Source: Salticus scenicus
Lineage: Eukaryota > Arthropoda > Arachnida > Araneae > Salticidae
Length of the DNA: 64,000 nt
Reading direction: 5' to 3'
Assembly: GCA_963930645.1 (NCBI GenBank)
Contig: OZ005649.1
Span: 42,298,275-42,362,274, forward strand
The notes beneath the pieces are model-generated. The model was not told the DNA's origin and did not search any database. It was given only the letters and a program-made list of their open reading frames with translations. Shown here in pieces: positions 32,296 to 43,773 of this stretch. How positions within the stretch are numbered: the stretch's first letter is position 1; each line of letters starts with the position of its first letter. The position numbers and the translations under genes are program-made.

Positions 32296-34875
32296 CACTT
32301 CAGAAAAAATGACTTATACCTTTTTTATTTGTAATAACTTCAAAACTGATGGTTGAAACAAATAAAACTGTCATGTTTGTATAATACCAAAGAGATGAAA
32401 TGATATCTAGGTACATTTTTGATTTAGTGATTTGCTTTATTACACTCTACGAAGTACTTAATAAAAATATTCATAATACTTTCTTTTTAACCCTTAAATG
32501 CGGAGTGTTGCCATACAGCAACATACCAATGTTGTCTTCTGAAATATTATTAGAATAATATTGAAGCTCTAATGTCTCATGTTTGCCGATTGAGAGTAAA
32601 TTGCTTTTTTAGCTAAAAACAATAGTTAAAATAATGTATGATTTTTGAAAGTATTTTTCCGTGATTTACTTAACAGATGTAAGAATAAAACATTTTTAAA
32701 TTAATTTAAAAATTAATCAGGCATTTAAAGGTCAAACGTAATACAATAAACATATACTTTGTACTGTATTTTAATTTATTATATGAATAAACAAGTTATA
32801 TTTTAATATATGAAATAAAACTATTAATACTATTTATTTGTTAGATCTAAACAATTACTCAATAAAAATATGTATTCTGCATTGAGTTAATTCCACCTTT
32901 GGAATTACTGCTCTAACGCGCAATGGCATAGTATTATACAGTGTTTTAATATAAATCTCTGAAATTTCACTGTACTAAATAGTATAAATAATTTTTTCTA
33001 CGTATTGCTGAGTTGTAAGCTGCAAATTTCGAATCCTCCCTTCTCTTCCCCGCCTTTTTATAGACTAAACATTTTTGAGACATTGAGATTAAAACATTGA
33101 GATTTAAACATCGAGTTTAAGACTATTTCCAGGTCAGGTAAAGAGGAAATTCTAAGCTATTCGTTGTGCGATTTCACTTAAAGGGAAAAAAAGTATGATT
33201 ACTTACATATTTATAGATGCTCATATGGATGGATAGGTAATTTTAAATCCTGAATAGTGCAGCGGTCGTTACAAATTAAGCATGTCATCCGATTTAAGTC
33301 ATAGCAACTTCATACGACAATAGCTTGTCATCTGATGCGAAATATGCAAGAATTATCAACTTACTAAAAACTGTTTATACCATTTGATATTCTGAGATTG
33401 TCTTACAAAATTTTAAAATACAATATGTATCATATAATAAGTTTAGTATTTCACATTATTGTTCCATGTTGCATATTTGAAAATAAAGGCACAATGTTTA
33501 TACATATCCCACAACTACAACAAGCGTATAAATATTTCTAAAATATATATTAGGTATATTAATATATTTTTATATATGCGTATATTCTAAGTGCTCGATA
33601 CAGAATTTGAGGTACCTGTATTTTTTTTTATAGAAATTTTTATAGCAGTTTCCTTTGATTAATTTAGGAGAAATTTTTTATAAAAAAAACACTCATATCC
33701 AAAATAAGGAAAACAGTTATGAATGTATAATTCAACCAGAAAACAGAACGAAGATATTTTTCATTTTGCAATCTGCAAATGTAACTGACAGTTGCAAGAC
33801 CTGCTATTTAAAGAATTAACACATGAAACCATAAGTAAATTTAAATATACGGACATCTACGGATTAATGTCGCATAAACACTTAATTTATTTCGAATGTT
33901 TTAATTTTGCGAAGAAGCATAGACAGCGTAAATCAAGTAAAAAAAGAAAATATTTTTTGTTAAGTTTGAAATTTTTAATAAATAAATTAACCTTATACAA
34001 TAAAATTGACATGACTGAAATCTTATAGCATCCTTAATCTTTCTTGTACGTTTTTCTTTATTTCCATTTAAATAATATTTCTTTTGATACACCTGTCGAG
34101 AAATTTTTGAAATGAACATGGAGGTTATATTAACAATTACATGTTCGTCATTTTCATTGCTTACATATTCAAATATGTAAATTATGTATATATATATACA
34201 TATAAATTTGATTACTTGAAAATTTTCATTTAAATATTTACTCTTTAGGTCTTGTATCAAAGCCAAATTGTCAATCATTTGATTTTTCTGAGTTTCTCAT
34301 TCTGAAACTGACATGCACTTGGCATACTGAATGTAAATTGTGCAATGCAAGCTTTATATCTTAGATATGAATATGCGGAAAGATTTTCGAGAAATAAATT
34401 GCATTATTTACAAGGCTATAAACTTTTCCCTTTTTCAAGGAAGACTTCGCGCCGTAAATTTTTCCTAATTATTTTTTGTTTGCTTAATTATCGAAAATAT
34501 GTATGACAGATATTTTTTTTAAAAATAGTGGTGAAAAATCTTATTTAAAAATTTAAAAATTTGGCACCCATGCATTTATTATATTTCGAACAGAATGTAA
34601 TTATTTGGTCTACAATTTTTATAATATTGCAGGGTCTTTCCCCACCCTTTAAAAATAAAATGTATCGAATCTTATAATATAGATCATTTTTAAGAAGGAA
34701 CTTTTAAAAATTTAATGATAATTTCTAGATAATAAAGATATTTTATTTTTCATTTAAAGATCATTTCTCGTACCATTAAAACAGTGAAAAAAAATCAAGA
34801 TAATGCATTACATTTACATTTCTAAACAATGTATTTTTAATTTTTGTTCTCGATTTTGAAGGATAAAATTGTAAA
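31936..34875. other. Long AT-rich stretch, no gene seen
   Basis: (CA)n at 32266-32291. TTAACCCTTAAATGCGGAG at 32489 resembles a TTAA-MITE terminus, but no partner was found. The overlapping frames at 33792-34028 (plus) and 33901-34278 (minus) contain runs of I, Y and K and no domain; I do not call them genes. Confidence 0.5.
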
Positions 34876-35111
34876 TTAACCCGTTAGTAGTCGCTAGTTG
34901 GTCGATTTGCCGCCCATCCTTCAGTGTTGCCAATTTTTTTTAAACAATAGTCACCAAAAATTTTTAGACATGGCATTTGATACACAAAAAACGCGAATAA
35001 AATCGAAGAAACGTCAATCACATCACTTCTTAAAATTATTGGTGACAGTTAAATAAAAAATGCGCAATCTGTAATAGGTGGCGCTGTCTATAACGACTAC
35101 TAACGGGTTAA
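34876..35111. mobile_element. TTAA-flanked MITE, CCCGTTAGTAGTCG family
   Basis: TTAA at 34876-34879 and 35108-35111; TIR CCCGTTAGTAGTCG with inverse CGACTACTAACGGG. The interior holds TCGAAGAAACGTC and AAATTATTGGTGACAGTT, shared with MITEs that have entirely different ends. Confidence 0.85.
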
Positions 35112-35185
35112 TATTAGATCGAAATTTTAAATTTATTTACATTGCAGAAATTTTTGTTTTATATATTTTTTATTTTTTTATTTTA

Positions 35186-38100
35186 GGGGAAACTGGGATG
35201 TCTTGGCCATGTTTTTTCAGAGAAATATTTTTATCAATTTTATTTTAACATTAAAAAGTTCATACGATAGTACATACTGAAGGAAATTTTATTAGCAATA
35301 AGGATATAATTGTGATAATATAAATAATACATTTTTCTTCCCTAAATTTATTAACTTTTAAAACATAGTCAAATGGCCCAAGTCTCCCTTTATAAAGAAA
35401 ACTTTGCCCATTGTATGGGAGGCTTGGCCCATACAATAATGTATAATTTTAAGGTGCACAATAATACATGTTTTTAATTATTATTAATAATTCTGGAAAG
35501 CATTAAATGTCAAATTTTTAATACTGTAATTGAGCACTCGGAAATCATTTGTACATTATGCATACCATTATTAATATATGAGTAATACATTTATAGAATT
35601 TAAGCTGTAATAAAAAATAGAAATAAAGAATTTAGTTATGAATTTGTTCATACAAATCAAGTAAATCGGCCTCTTTCTTTATGTTAAATCTATTTTATTA
35701 AGTTTGCACACACATTAGTTGCACAAAATGTAACAGCCTTAGTTTGAACGTATAAATTTATCTTAATGACATAAAATGGGAAAAATCAAAATTAAACTAC
35801 GCTTTCATAACTATTCAAGACATAGGACATGGTTATATCTGTTAATTGCACAACAGATAAGTGATCCTTTTCAGGATCTATAGAATTACATAACAATTCA
35901 CTTCGTCATAAGAAAGTGACTTCATACTCCTCATTTACAAATTTATGTTCCACCCATCCAGGGTTGCCAAATTTGGCTTTTTTTTAATCAATGGTAACCA
36001 ACAATTTTTATTTGTAACGTTTGATTAATCACTTCGAAGATTGATAGTGTATTATGTATATCAAATGTCACTTCTCAAAATTATTGGTGACCATTGAATG
36101 AAAAAAAAGGCCAAATTTGGCAACCCGGCACCCATCCAACGAAATAATAAAAATCTCTCTTTGTTGCAAATTTTACTACAAAGTCACCAATATTAAATTG
36201 TTTTCTCTCTTTTCCAAATTCTTCATTGTCTTCATCAGTGCAACTATAAGAGATATTAATATCAGATTCCCTTGATTTACTTGGAACATTTTTTTTTAAC
36301 TTTCAGGATTCTCTGATGTTTGCACTTTGTAAATTTCATTCATTCCCCCTTTTTCTTTCTTCATGTTTCATTTCAATTGCTTTTTTATTGGTATAGAAAT
36401 TAAAATTCTGGACTTTGTAAGTCTTCTTCCACCTCGAGTCTCCCTAGATCCAGCTCTTGGATTCTAGCACAGCTGTTCGAGGGTAATAGAAAATTTTTGT
36501 GTGAAGTGACTGCACGTGAAGGTCCACAATATTTATATCACTTGAATAATTTCTTGCAGAATAAATCTAAGGAATTAAATTTGTCAAAGTATTTTGTCTA
36601 TCTGTAACATCTGAATCAAGATAATTATCACTAACTATAAATGTATCAAGGAATGAATACCAGTTGATGAAAATACTTTTATTATATTAATTATAGAGGT
36701 TAATGATCTAAGGTATGCTTTACCCACTAATTTTGCAAAGTCCTATGGTGTATTGGTTTATCAGGATTGCTTACCAAGAAATTATCTCTACTTTTATTAT
36801 AGTATGTTTTAAAAGCTATATTGCTCTGTCATAGCTGTGAAATGTGGCTAATACGCAGGAGCATGGTTAGTAAAACAATTCCGCTATTTTTGCAAATCTG
36901 CAAAGCGTTATATATGCAAAGTGTTATATGATTATCATAAATGTCAAGTTTAACCTTTTGAGAGGGGCTCTTACGAAATCCTATGGTGAAGCGTGACAGG
37001 TGCTGTCACAGCCCCTTTCAAAAGGTTAAGGAGGACAGGATTATTCATGTTCCCTGTGGCTACTGGAGCACTTTTTGACATGCAGTCTTTCATTTTAACT
37101 AGCTCGAGAAGACCATGAAAGGTGATAGAGTGGTTCTTATAGCTCACGAAATGTACACAATTAAACCAAGTTCACACAATATACCTCTTTCACTAGATGT
37201 AACTCTTAACACTTGTTTTTCCCTTTTGCTTAATATCACTTTGGTGGGTATGTCTACAGTGCTTATACCCATTTCACCCGCATTATAAATAGATTTTGGG
37301 CCAAATTTAAGTGCTTGAAGAACTATTTTCAATTGATCTCAAAATTCACTTGAAGTAAACTTATTGAATGCAGTTTATCTACTTTGTACTTTAAGGTTTT
37401 CTCAGAGATAGCTCCTTATGTGTTTATATAAGACCTGCAGCTAATCATGGGAAGCTATTACACCTCAAATCCATTTGTGTGGGATTTATTTATTGTTTGC
37501 AACTGCAAACTCATATATACAAACTACCTAGTATTTTTTAGAGATCATTCACAATGCACTTTGAATCACATTTTTAGTTATTCATTCAAGAGCTTTTCTT
37601 CCTCATCAGTAAACATTTACCTAGTTTTGTAATTAGGATATCTATGTCTTTCCCGGTTTTTACTCAAGTTGTAGTTTTTTACGTACCTCTCAAACACTTT
37701 TCATGCAGTACCATAACCAACAGCTGTGCTATGAATACCAAACCTTCATCAGCAACCACCTTTACTGTTGGCTTCATAACTTCTGCGAGATGTATATATT
37801 TCTGTATAGATTTTCAACACTTTTAACTAAGAGAGCCTTGGCCCAGTGGATCCCTTAAAGACAGTGGGCCAAGTCTCCTCCCCTAACCAATTTATAAAGA
37901 AGGGCACATGGTGATAAAACTACTTCTTTGCAAAAACTTTATAACTTACATAATAATATTACAGTATTTATAAAATCCCACTTACTTAAACTTGATTCAA
38001 TTGGTTTACCTCAAAATATTTTACAAATTACGTGTGAAAAACTTACTTTTTGGGTTAAAAAACTTTCATTTTTGATTTTCTACACACTTTTAAGAAGTAG

Positions 38101-38240
38101 ATCAATGAAATTAAGGTAGATATACAATGACACTAGTAGCTTTGGCTACCATCTAGCGAGAAAATTCTAAAATAATTTTAAATACTAAAGCTGAAGAGTG
38201 GGCCAAGCCTCCTTTATGGTCAGGGCTCCCCAGATTCCCC
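35186..38240 (-). pseudogene. Dead pogo-like (Tigger-type) DNA transposon, 3.06 kb
   Basis: Ends GGGGAAACTGGG and CCCCAGATTCCCC are flanked by TA (35184-35185, 38241-38242). The minus strand carries a decayed transposase of the pogo/Tigger type. An N-terminal part near 37640-37790 resembles the helix-turn-helix region (KPTVKVVADEG). The catalytic region at 37144-37332 reads IYNAGEMGIST, where the family has NVDETG, and continues VTSSERG. Further on, KAYLRSLTSI and STGIHSL (about 36600-36730) match the usual C-terminal motif. Many stops and the lost catalytic Asp show that it is dead. Internal TGGCCCA/CTTGGCCC motifs occur near both ends. A MITE is inserted at 35959-36128. Confidence 0.85.
35959..36128. 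mobile_element. hAT-like MITE (CAGGGTTGCCAAATTTGG) inside pogo-like element
   Basis: TIR CAGGGTTGCCAAATTTGG with inverse CCAAATTTGGCAACCCGG; exact 8-bp duplication CACCCATC. Contains the AAAATTATTGGTGACCATTG module. Confidence 0.9.
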
Positions 38241-38274
38241 TATTCTGGCTAATAATTTTAAAAAGTTAAGATAT

Positions 38275-38757
38275 CACAATTGCCAACTTCTTATGCTTTT
38301 TTTCTGCAGAAAAATTTTTTAACCCTTAACGCTCGGCATATTTTCCTATTTTAAACAGTAAGGCATGCCTTTTGGTGTTCCTTTAAAACGGCACACGTAT
38401 AGTTTCCAACTTACTACCTTTCGGCTACTAAAAAATTGTAATAATTTGTTTTATTTTACTTGATCATTAAATAAAATAAATCTTTCTGTTAAATTTTTCC
38501 GGTAGCCGAAAGGTAGCCTATACTTACACGTTTTAAAAAAATAACATTTCATTTGCAGAGGAACACCTTAAGGCGTGGCTCGTTTTTTTAATGTCCCCTC
38601 AGAAGGGACATGCGAGCGATAAGGGTTAATACATAATTTTATTTTATTTAATCAGTGAAAACTGTTGTAGAAATGCATTTAAAAAAAAATAAATTAATTA
38701 AAAAAAATCTGCTAAAATTTTCCAGTTGTAAAAAAACATAAAAGTTGACAATTATGG
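38275..38757. mobile_element. Short MITE (CCAACTTTTA family) opened by a TTAA MITE
   Basis: AATTGCCAACTTCTTATG at the left faces CATAAAAGTTGACAATTATG at the right. The arms are separated by the 38319-38629 element. Confidence 0.75.
38319..38629. mobile_element. TTAA-flanked MITE, CCCTTAACGCTCG family
   Basis: TTAA at 38319-38322 and 38626-38629; TIRs CCCTTAACGCTCGGC and GCGAGCGATAAGGG. Inner arms (GTGTTCCTTTAAAACG, CTACCTTTCGGCTAC) have inverse partners. Nested in 38275-38757. Confidence 0.85.
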
Positions 38758-38822
38758 GATATTTTTCATGGCATATTTGTTTCCGAGAATAATGTTTTGG
38801 ATTACAAATATAAATATACAAT

Positions 38823-39144
38823 CATAGCCACCTTAACTGGATGCCTGTCGCGTTGCTCGGAAACTAGGCAACAGTTGAAGCGGCAGACAGCGCCACCTAG
38901 TACAGATTATGGGACTTTTTTATTCAAGTGTCACCAATAATTTAAAGAAGTGATACATGATATATAAAATCGACGTTTCTTCGATTCTATTCGCCTTTTA
39001 TGTATATCACATCTCACTTTTAAAAATTTTTGGTGGCTGTTGAATAAAAAACTCGTAAAATCTGCACCAGGTGGCGCTGTCTACCGCTTCAACTGTTGCC
39101 TAGTTTTCGAGCTACGCGACAGGTATCTAGTTAAGGAGGCTATG
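38823..39144. mobile_element. MITE, CATAGC...GGCTCGGAAACTTG family
   Basis: 322 bp with arms of ~75 bp; exact 7-bp duplication ATACAAT at 38816-38822 and 39145-39151. A 7-bp target is unusual for both hAT (8) and piggyBac (4). Confidence 0.9.
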
Positions 39145-39596
39145 ATACAATTCAGAAAAAATTTAAGTAAATGATTTACCTTTTTTCCCATTTCAAACGT
39201 TTCAGAGGAAATATTATGTAGAATGACAATTGCATCAATATAATTATAGAAAGAAACATTCAGCATAAGGCAGTGCTTAAAATTATCTATACTCTTACAC
39301 AATTTTATTCAAATTACTTTAACAAATGTCAAATACAATAAAATTTAAAATAAGGTATGAATATAGAAAAATATACTTAATGCTGTTTTTAGCGTTGAAA
39401 AACTCGCTATTTTATTCATAAATCATTCTAAGTTATCTCTCTCGGGTTTTCTAAATTTACTTTATGATTCTTTTGGTGAGGCTGTATAAAATACGTCAGT
39501 TATTTATCACTTGTCCATTTTTTTACTCCTGTAAAGCTATTTATCATATTTTAAAAGAAGACATTGTCGTAATTCAATCGAATACATGAATGTATT
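39145..39596. other. AT-rich DNA, no gene seen
   Basis: Nothing recognisable; the minus frame 39081-39302 overlaps the MITE arm. Confidence 0.4.
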
Positions 39597-39881
39597 CAGG
39601 GCCTGATTAAGGGGGAAGCTCGCTTATACCGGAATATTTTTACAATTATTTTTTACTTCATGTCATAGAAATTGCACGCTTTGACGAGGAAATATTTTTT
39701 ATAAAAAATGAACGGTGTAAAACAATCCAATTTACTCACCGGTATTAGACACCAGAATTCTTTTAAAATAATTTTTAATGAAAATTTTCTGTTTATTATA
39801 GGTGGAAAGTATTTGTTAAAAAATAACGGTGTAAGTATAAATAATGTGTGAAGAGCGAGCTTCCCCCTTAATCAGGCCCTG
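39597..39881. mobile_element. hAT-like MITE, CAGGGCCTGATTAAGG variant
   Basis: 285 bp; exact 8-bp duplication AATGTATT. The terminal arms extend to GGGGGAAGCTCGC / GCGAGCTTCCCCC. Confidence 0.95.
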
Positions 39882-40350
39882 AATGTATTGGAAAATTTTG
39901 AATAAATATAAAACTGAGTTATACACGTTATTTTGTGAAAAAATAAAACCTAGTGACCATTTTCTAAGTTCCCTACGCTTGGTAAAATTATACCAGTTAT
40001 TGTAATATTTTATAAAATTTTAAAAATTCCCATCACTTGTTAGTTGTTTTTCAGATAATAAAGTATCAAAATCTTGAAAATTATATATCGATATGTGTGT
40101 GTGTATATCATTCGCTCTTTTTCTCTATGTGTATATATATATATATACAAGGCTATCACAAGCAACTTTTTTACATTCCGTGTCGTACTACTGTTTCGAA
40201 AAGTTACAATTCATAAAAAATTTTCGTAGGTAAATCCGTATTTTACTAGCATAAATTTATTATAAATTTTATTTTATGGAAGTAGTGGTACAAAAATAGT
40301 AAAAAAGAAAAAAAATGGTCGCTGGTGGCAGCCCAATAAATAAATATATA
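39882..40350. other. AT-rich DNA, no gene seen
   Basis: (TA)n at about 40131-40148. No gene or bounded element. Confidence 0.4.
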
Positions 40351-41244
40351 AGGTAAAGTCAGGAGAGTTTGCGCACAATTCAACAAAATGATATAAAAAA
40401 TTCAAATATTAATTTTTTGCTAAACTATTGGTGCATAACGTTGAATTGATCCTTCTTCTATGCATTTCCATTGCTATTTTGTTGTTCTGATGTAATTTAA
40501 AACAACTATAGTAATAAAACGCAATCTCTCCTTATAGGGTGGGAGTGATTGCCCACATGGGTAGGAAAGATTGCGTTTAATTATAACTACAATTACACTG
40601 TGAATAATAATAATTGCACTTAAATGACATTGTTGTAAGGTATTTGTAAACAAATGTTTTCGCATTGGAAGTGTGTATTCCAATTCAATAAAAAAAAAAA
40701 AAAAAAAATCAGAAAAATTACAGAAATTTAGAAAGAACTACAAAACTTTATTTAACGAAAAAAATATTAAAGAAACAGAAAAAAGAACAAAACTAGATAA
40801 AGAACAAGACCGGAAAATAATATTAAGTTTCTGGTTAACACGTTTAACTTAAAATTAGTACATTATGTTTTCAGCTAGGATGGTTTCTTGTTTGCTGACC
40901 GAATCTCTCGTTGTCCACAATCATTGCACTTATTATTGTACATGTGAAGTTATTGTGCAACTACCTGCCACAAGTTAAGTAGCCACAAGTGAATCCGTCT
41001 CGAACAGGCATTTCCAAGGAAAAAAAAAAAAGTTAACACACCAAACATGCAATGATATGTGACTGGTCCCGCCCATTTTAAAGCGCGGAATCCGCCCACC
41101 ATTTACTATTTATTAAAGTTTTTTTCCTCAGAAAATCCTTTACGTTTAAAAATCCTTTGAGTTTTAAAATTCTTTACGCTTTAAAATACTTTACGTTTAT
41201 TTTATTTTATTGAAATTTAGGCGATTACATTCCTTAAAACAGGC

Positions 41245-41471
41245 GTCGTACTCTCCGCCCTTTTTTCAGGACATTCTCAAAGATAAGAAATTTTCACCTT
41301 TTTAGCCGCCACTAATTTAATGTAGATTCGTTCCAGTTATATTTATAGTAATGTACCACGATTAAACAGAGTAAAGATTATAGTATAAATATAGTGGCAG
41401 CAATATATTTGAAAATTTCTTATTTCTGAGAGTGTCCTGAAAAAAAAGGCGGAGAGTACGACCCCTTTCTT
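41245..41471. mobile_element. MITE, GTCGTACTCTCCGCC family
   Basis: GTCGTACTCTCCGCC at the left and GGCGGAGAGTACGAC at the right. TTTTTTCAGGACA and AGATAAGAAATTTTC extend the arms. Relatives: 52768-53064 and 61495-62062. Confidence 0.8.
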
Positions 41472-41616
41472 AAAAAGAAGATTGAGCAGACTGATATTTT
41501 TTGCTTGCATTTAGTTTTATCTCTTCTATTTAAGCAGCCGACAGCTGCACTGAAAACTGAAAACTTGAGGATCATACTTGAAAGTATTGCAAAACTAAAT
41601 AGGTATACAATAACAT

Positions 41617-41892
41617 TTAACTCCTTTGAGATAAATTTCCATAGGCTAACAGCATTCTAAACGTAAATCCCATCAGAGGTGTGGCTTTTGTCAATTGTGC
41701 CACTCCTGAATAATGTTCAGTTTCAGATTCTGTGAATAGTACCCATAAAGGTGGTGCGCCGTCTCGAATGGTTTGAATTAGTCCAATCACCTGTCGAATT
41801 TAGGTTTTGTTACAGTCCCAGGCATTGAACAAACTCATCATCATTGTCTTGTTGTCACCAATAAGCTGTAAAATCTCTGTTAGTGTAGAATT
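41617..41892 (-). pseudogene. Coding remnant inside the unclassified transposon
   Basis: 92 codons on the minus strand with a single in-frame TAA after LFNAWDCNKT. It begins NSTLTEILQLIGDNK and continues IRQVIGLIQTIRDGAPP, then WVLFTESETEHYSGVAQL and TPLMGFTFRMLLAYG. The composition is that of a real protein, unlike the AT-driven frames around it. The WVLFTE...YSGVAQL stretch is faintly like the core of YTH RNA-binding domains, but the family's aromatic cage cannot be placed. I do not claim that identity. It may be an exon of the element's own protein. Confidence 0.5.
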
Positions 41893-42321
41893 TTAAATGC
41901 GCAATCTCAACTAAACAGCAAAAGCACAAACTCTCCCATTTTGATAGGAGAGATTGCGTTGCAATTTATTAAATAATTACTCACTGTATTGAAACTCTTA
42001 GAAAGGGTTTATCAAAATTCAAGCATTTATTTTTGAGAACGACACAAATCAACCACGTTTTATCTTAAACTATTAAAGGAATCAATATGCAAATTCAAGT
42101 CGGCACTTCACTGTTAGTGTTGTACAAACACCTAAAATTTCAACTCGTCCACTCTACACTTTCCTTCCGATCCCCTATGTGCGCAATCTCTCCTAACTTT
42201 ATCTGATACATACACACATATATATATGCATTACTGAATTTTTTATTCATAGCGTTACTGCCGAAATATAAGTAGAATCCTTCTTATTGAAAACCCAAAT
42301 CTTTTAGATGTTTGTCCATAT

Positions 42322-42459
42322 CAGGGATGGAACACGGGGCAGAATTCATACCGGAATCTGTTTAAGAAATTTCCCTACCTATAATATCGTTGATTTAAGA
42401 AGTAGAAAAATTTCTTACATTGATAGTGGTATGAATTCTGCGCCCGTGTTCCATCCCTG
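42322..42459. mobile_element. MITE, CAGGGATGGAACACGGG family
   Basis: 138 bp; TIR CAGGGATGGAACACGGG and inverse CCCGTGTTCCATCCCTG; CCATAT on both sides. The second copy is at 48621-48759. Confidence 0.9.
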
Positions 42460-42974
42460 CCATATGCACAGTTGCAAGCTTTAGAACTTTTCGGCTACCA
42501 GAGTATTTTAATAGAAATTTTTTTTTATAAAGTAATCAGGGAAAACTGTTGGAGTAATGTTTATAAAACCATTTCTGTTAATATGTCCATATGATCGCAA
42601 AAATTCACGAATTGACTTTAAAGGTACACAAGTTAATGAGCCATACGAAATTACATGTATATTTTTGATGTGAATTTTTTTTTTTTTGATTTCGTAAATA
42701 GCCATATCAAAATATTTCGTAATTTTACAACTTGCGTACAAAATTTCTTTTGAGTATTTTAATTTGGTCTCGCATTATTAAACATGATAGAATCATCATA
42801 ATTATTAAGATGCTTAAAAACAGTGTGGCCGGATTGGGGACTTTTTTTTTATTCAATATCCACCACTAAAATTTAATTGCAACGGTTGCTTATAATCACA
42901 TCGAAGATTAATCGTCTACTATATATAACAAGCATCATTTCTCAAAATTATTGGTGGAAGTTGAACAATATATA

Positions 42975-43012
<38 letters not shown>

Positions 43013-43600
43013 CCGATATTGTAACACTGTTTAAAAGCATGTTTTTTGCTGAAAACAGTGCGTAGAAGCTTAATAATTCGTCAACAGAACCATATAAAAA
43101 TAATTACGCTAGCGTTATGTATTTTTCCAAATGATATCAAACACGGTACTGCTATTTATGAACAGTTCTACAATTTTTATTTGTGTATATAAAGTTTGCA
43201 GTCTGTTTACAGAGACATAAAAAAAAAAAAATTCAAATCAATACCATTTACGTTAAACGCATTTTAGCATGGCTGCACTCCATTTCCCAAAAAGAAATTA
43301 ACATACGTTATCAGATTGTTTAAAAACATGATTTCTGTAGTAACCTTGAATAGACAACAGTTAATTTGCCCTGCATGCTGATACGGCATACGTCCACTTC
43401 TCTTACATAAGGGCCAACTTGTATGGTTGTTTTCACCACTATTTCTTTCCAAATATATCATCATGTTTAATTGCAGAAAATTGTTAAAAAACTTATTAAA
43501 AGTTTCTATTAAATATTTCCAAAACAAAACGTACAAATTGGCAGCTATGCTCTTATATCATTCCTGGAAGGTAACAACGGCTACAGATTACACTGTTCGG
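42460..43600. other. Degraded MITE pieces, poly(A), no gene
   Basis: 42486-42560 resembles the CCAACTTTTA MITE family. 42840-42970 holds the module CAAAATTATTGGTGGAAGTT with an inverse partner. An A run lies at about 42979-43010. The frames at 43264-43536 and 43427-43657 overlap on opposite strands and show no domain. Confidence 0.45.
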
Positions 43601-43773
43601 CATGGAAATTACCACCAACACCATTTTTGCAAATTCTTATGTAAAATGACCTCTTGATCCCGAATATACCGCCCATTTTGTCCCATCACCCACCGTTTTT
43701 TAGAGACGGCCCCCTATTTTTATCACTTTTCGGTGATTTTATGACTATGAATTTGATTTTTAGGGGAGGAGAG

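Larger units (their letters stand above)
40351..42204. mobile_element. Unclassified DNA transposon with GCGCACA-containing TIRs
   Basis: AGGTAAAGTCAGGAGAGTTT then GCGCACA on the left; the inverse TGTGCGCAATCTCTCC then TAACTTTATCT on the right. The same ~16-base block is repeated inside at 40520-40575 and 41895-41955, perhaps as subterminal binding sites. It holds a short coding remnant on the minus strand (41617-41892) and a nested MITE (41245-41471). No family could be assigned. Confidence 0.65.

Noticed and set aside
33901..34278. 125-codon minus-strand frame
   Set aside because: AT-driven composition with I/Y/K runs, overlapped by a plus-strand frame; no motif recognised.
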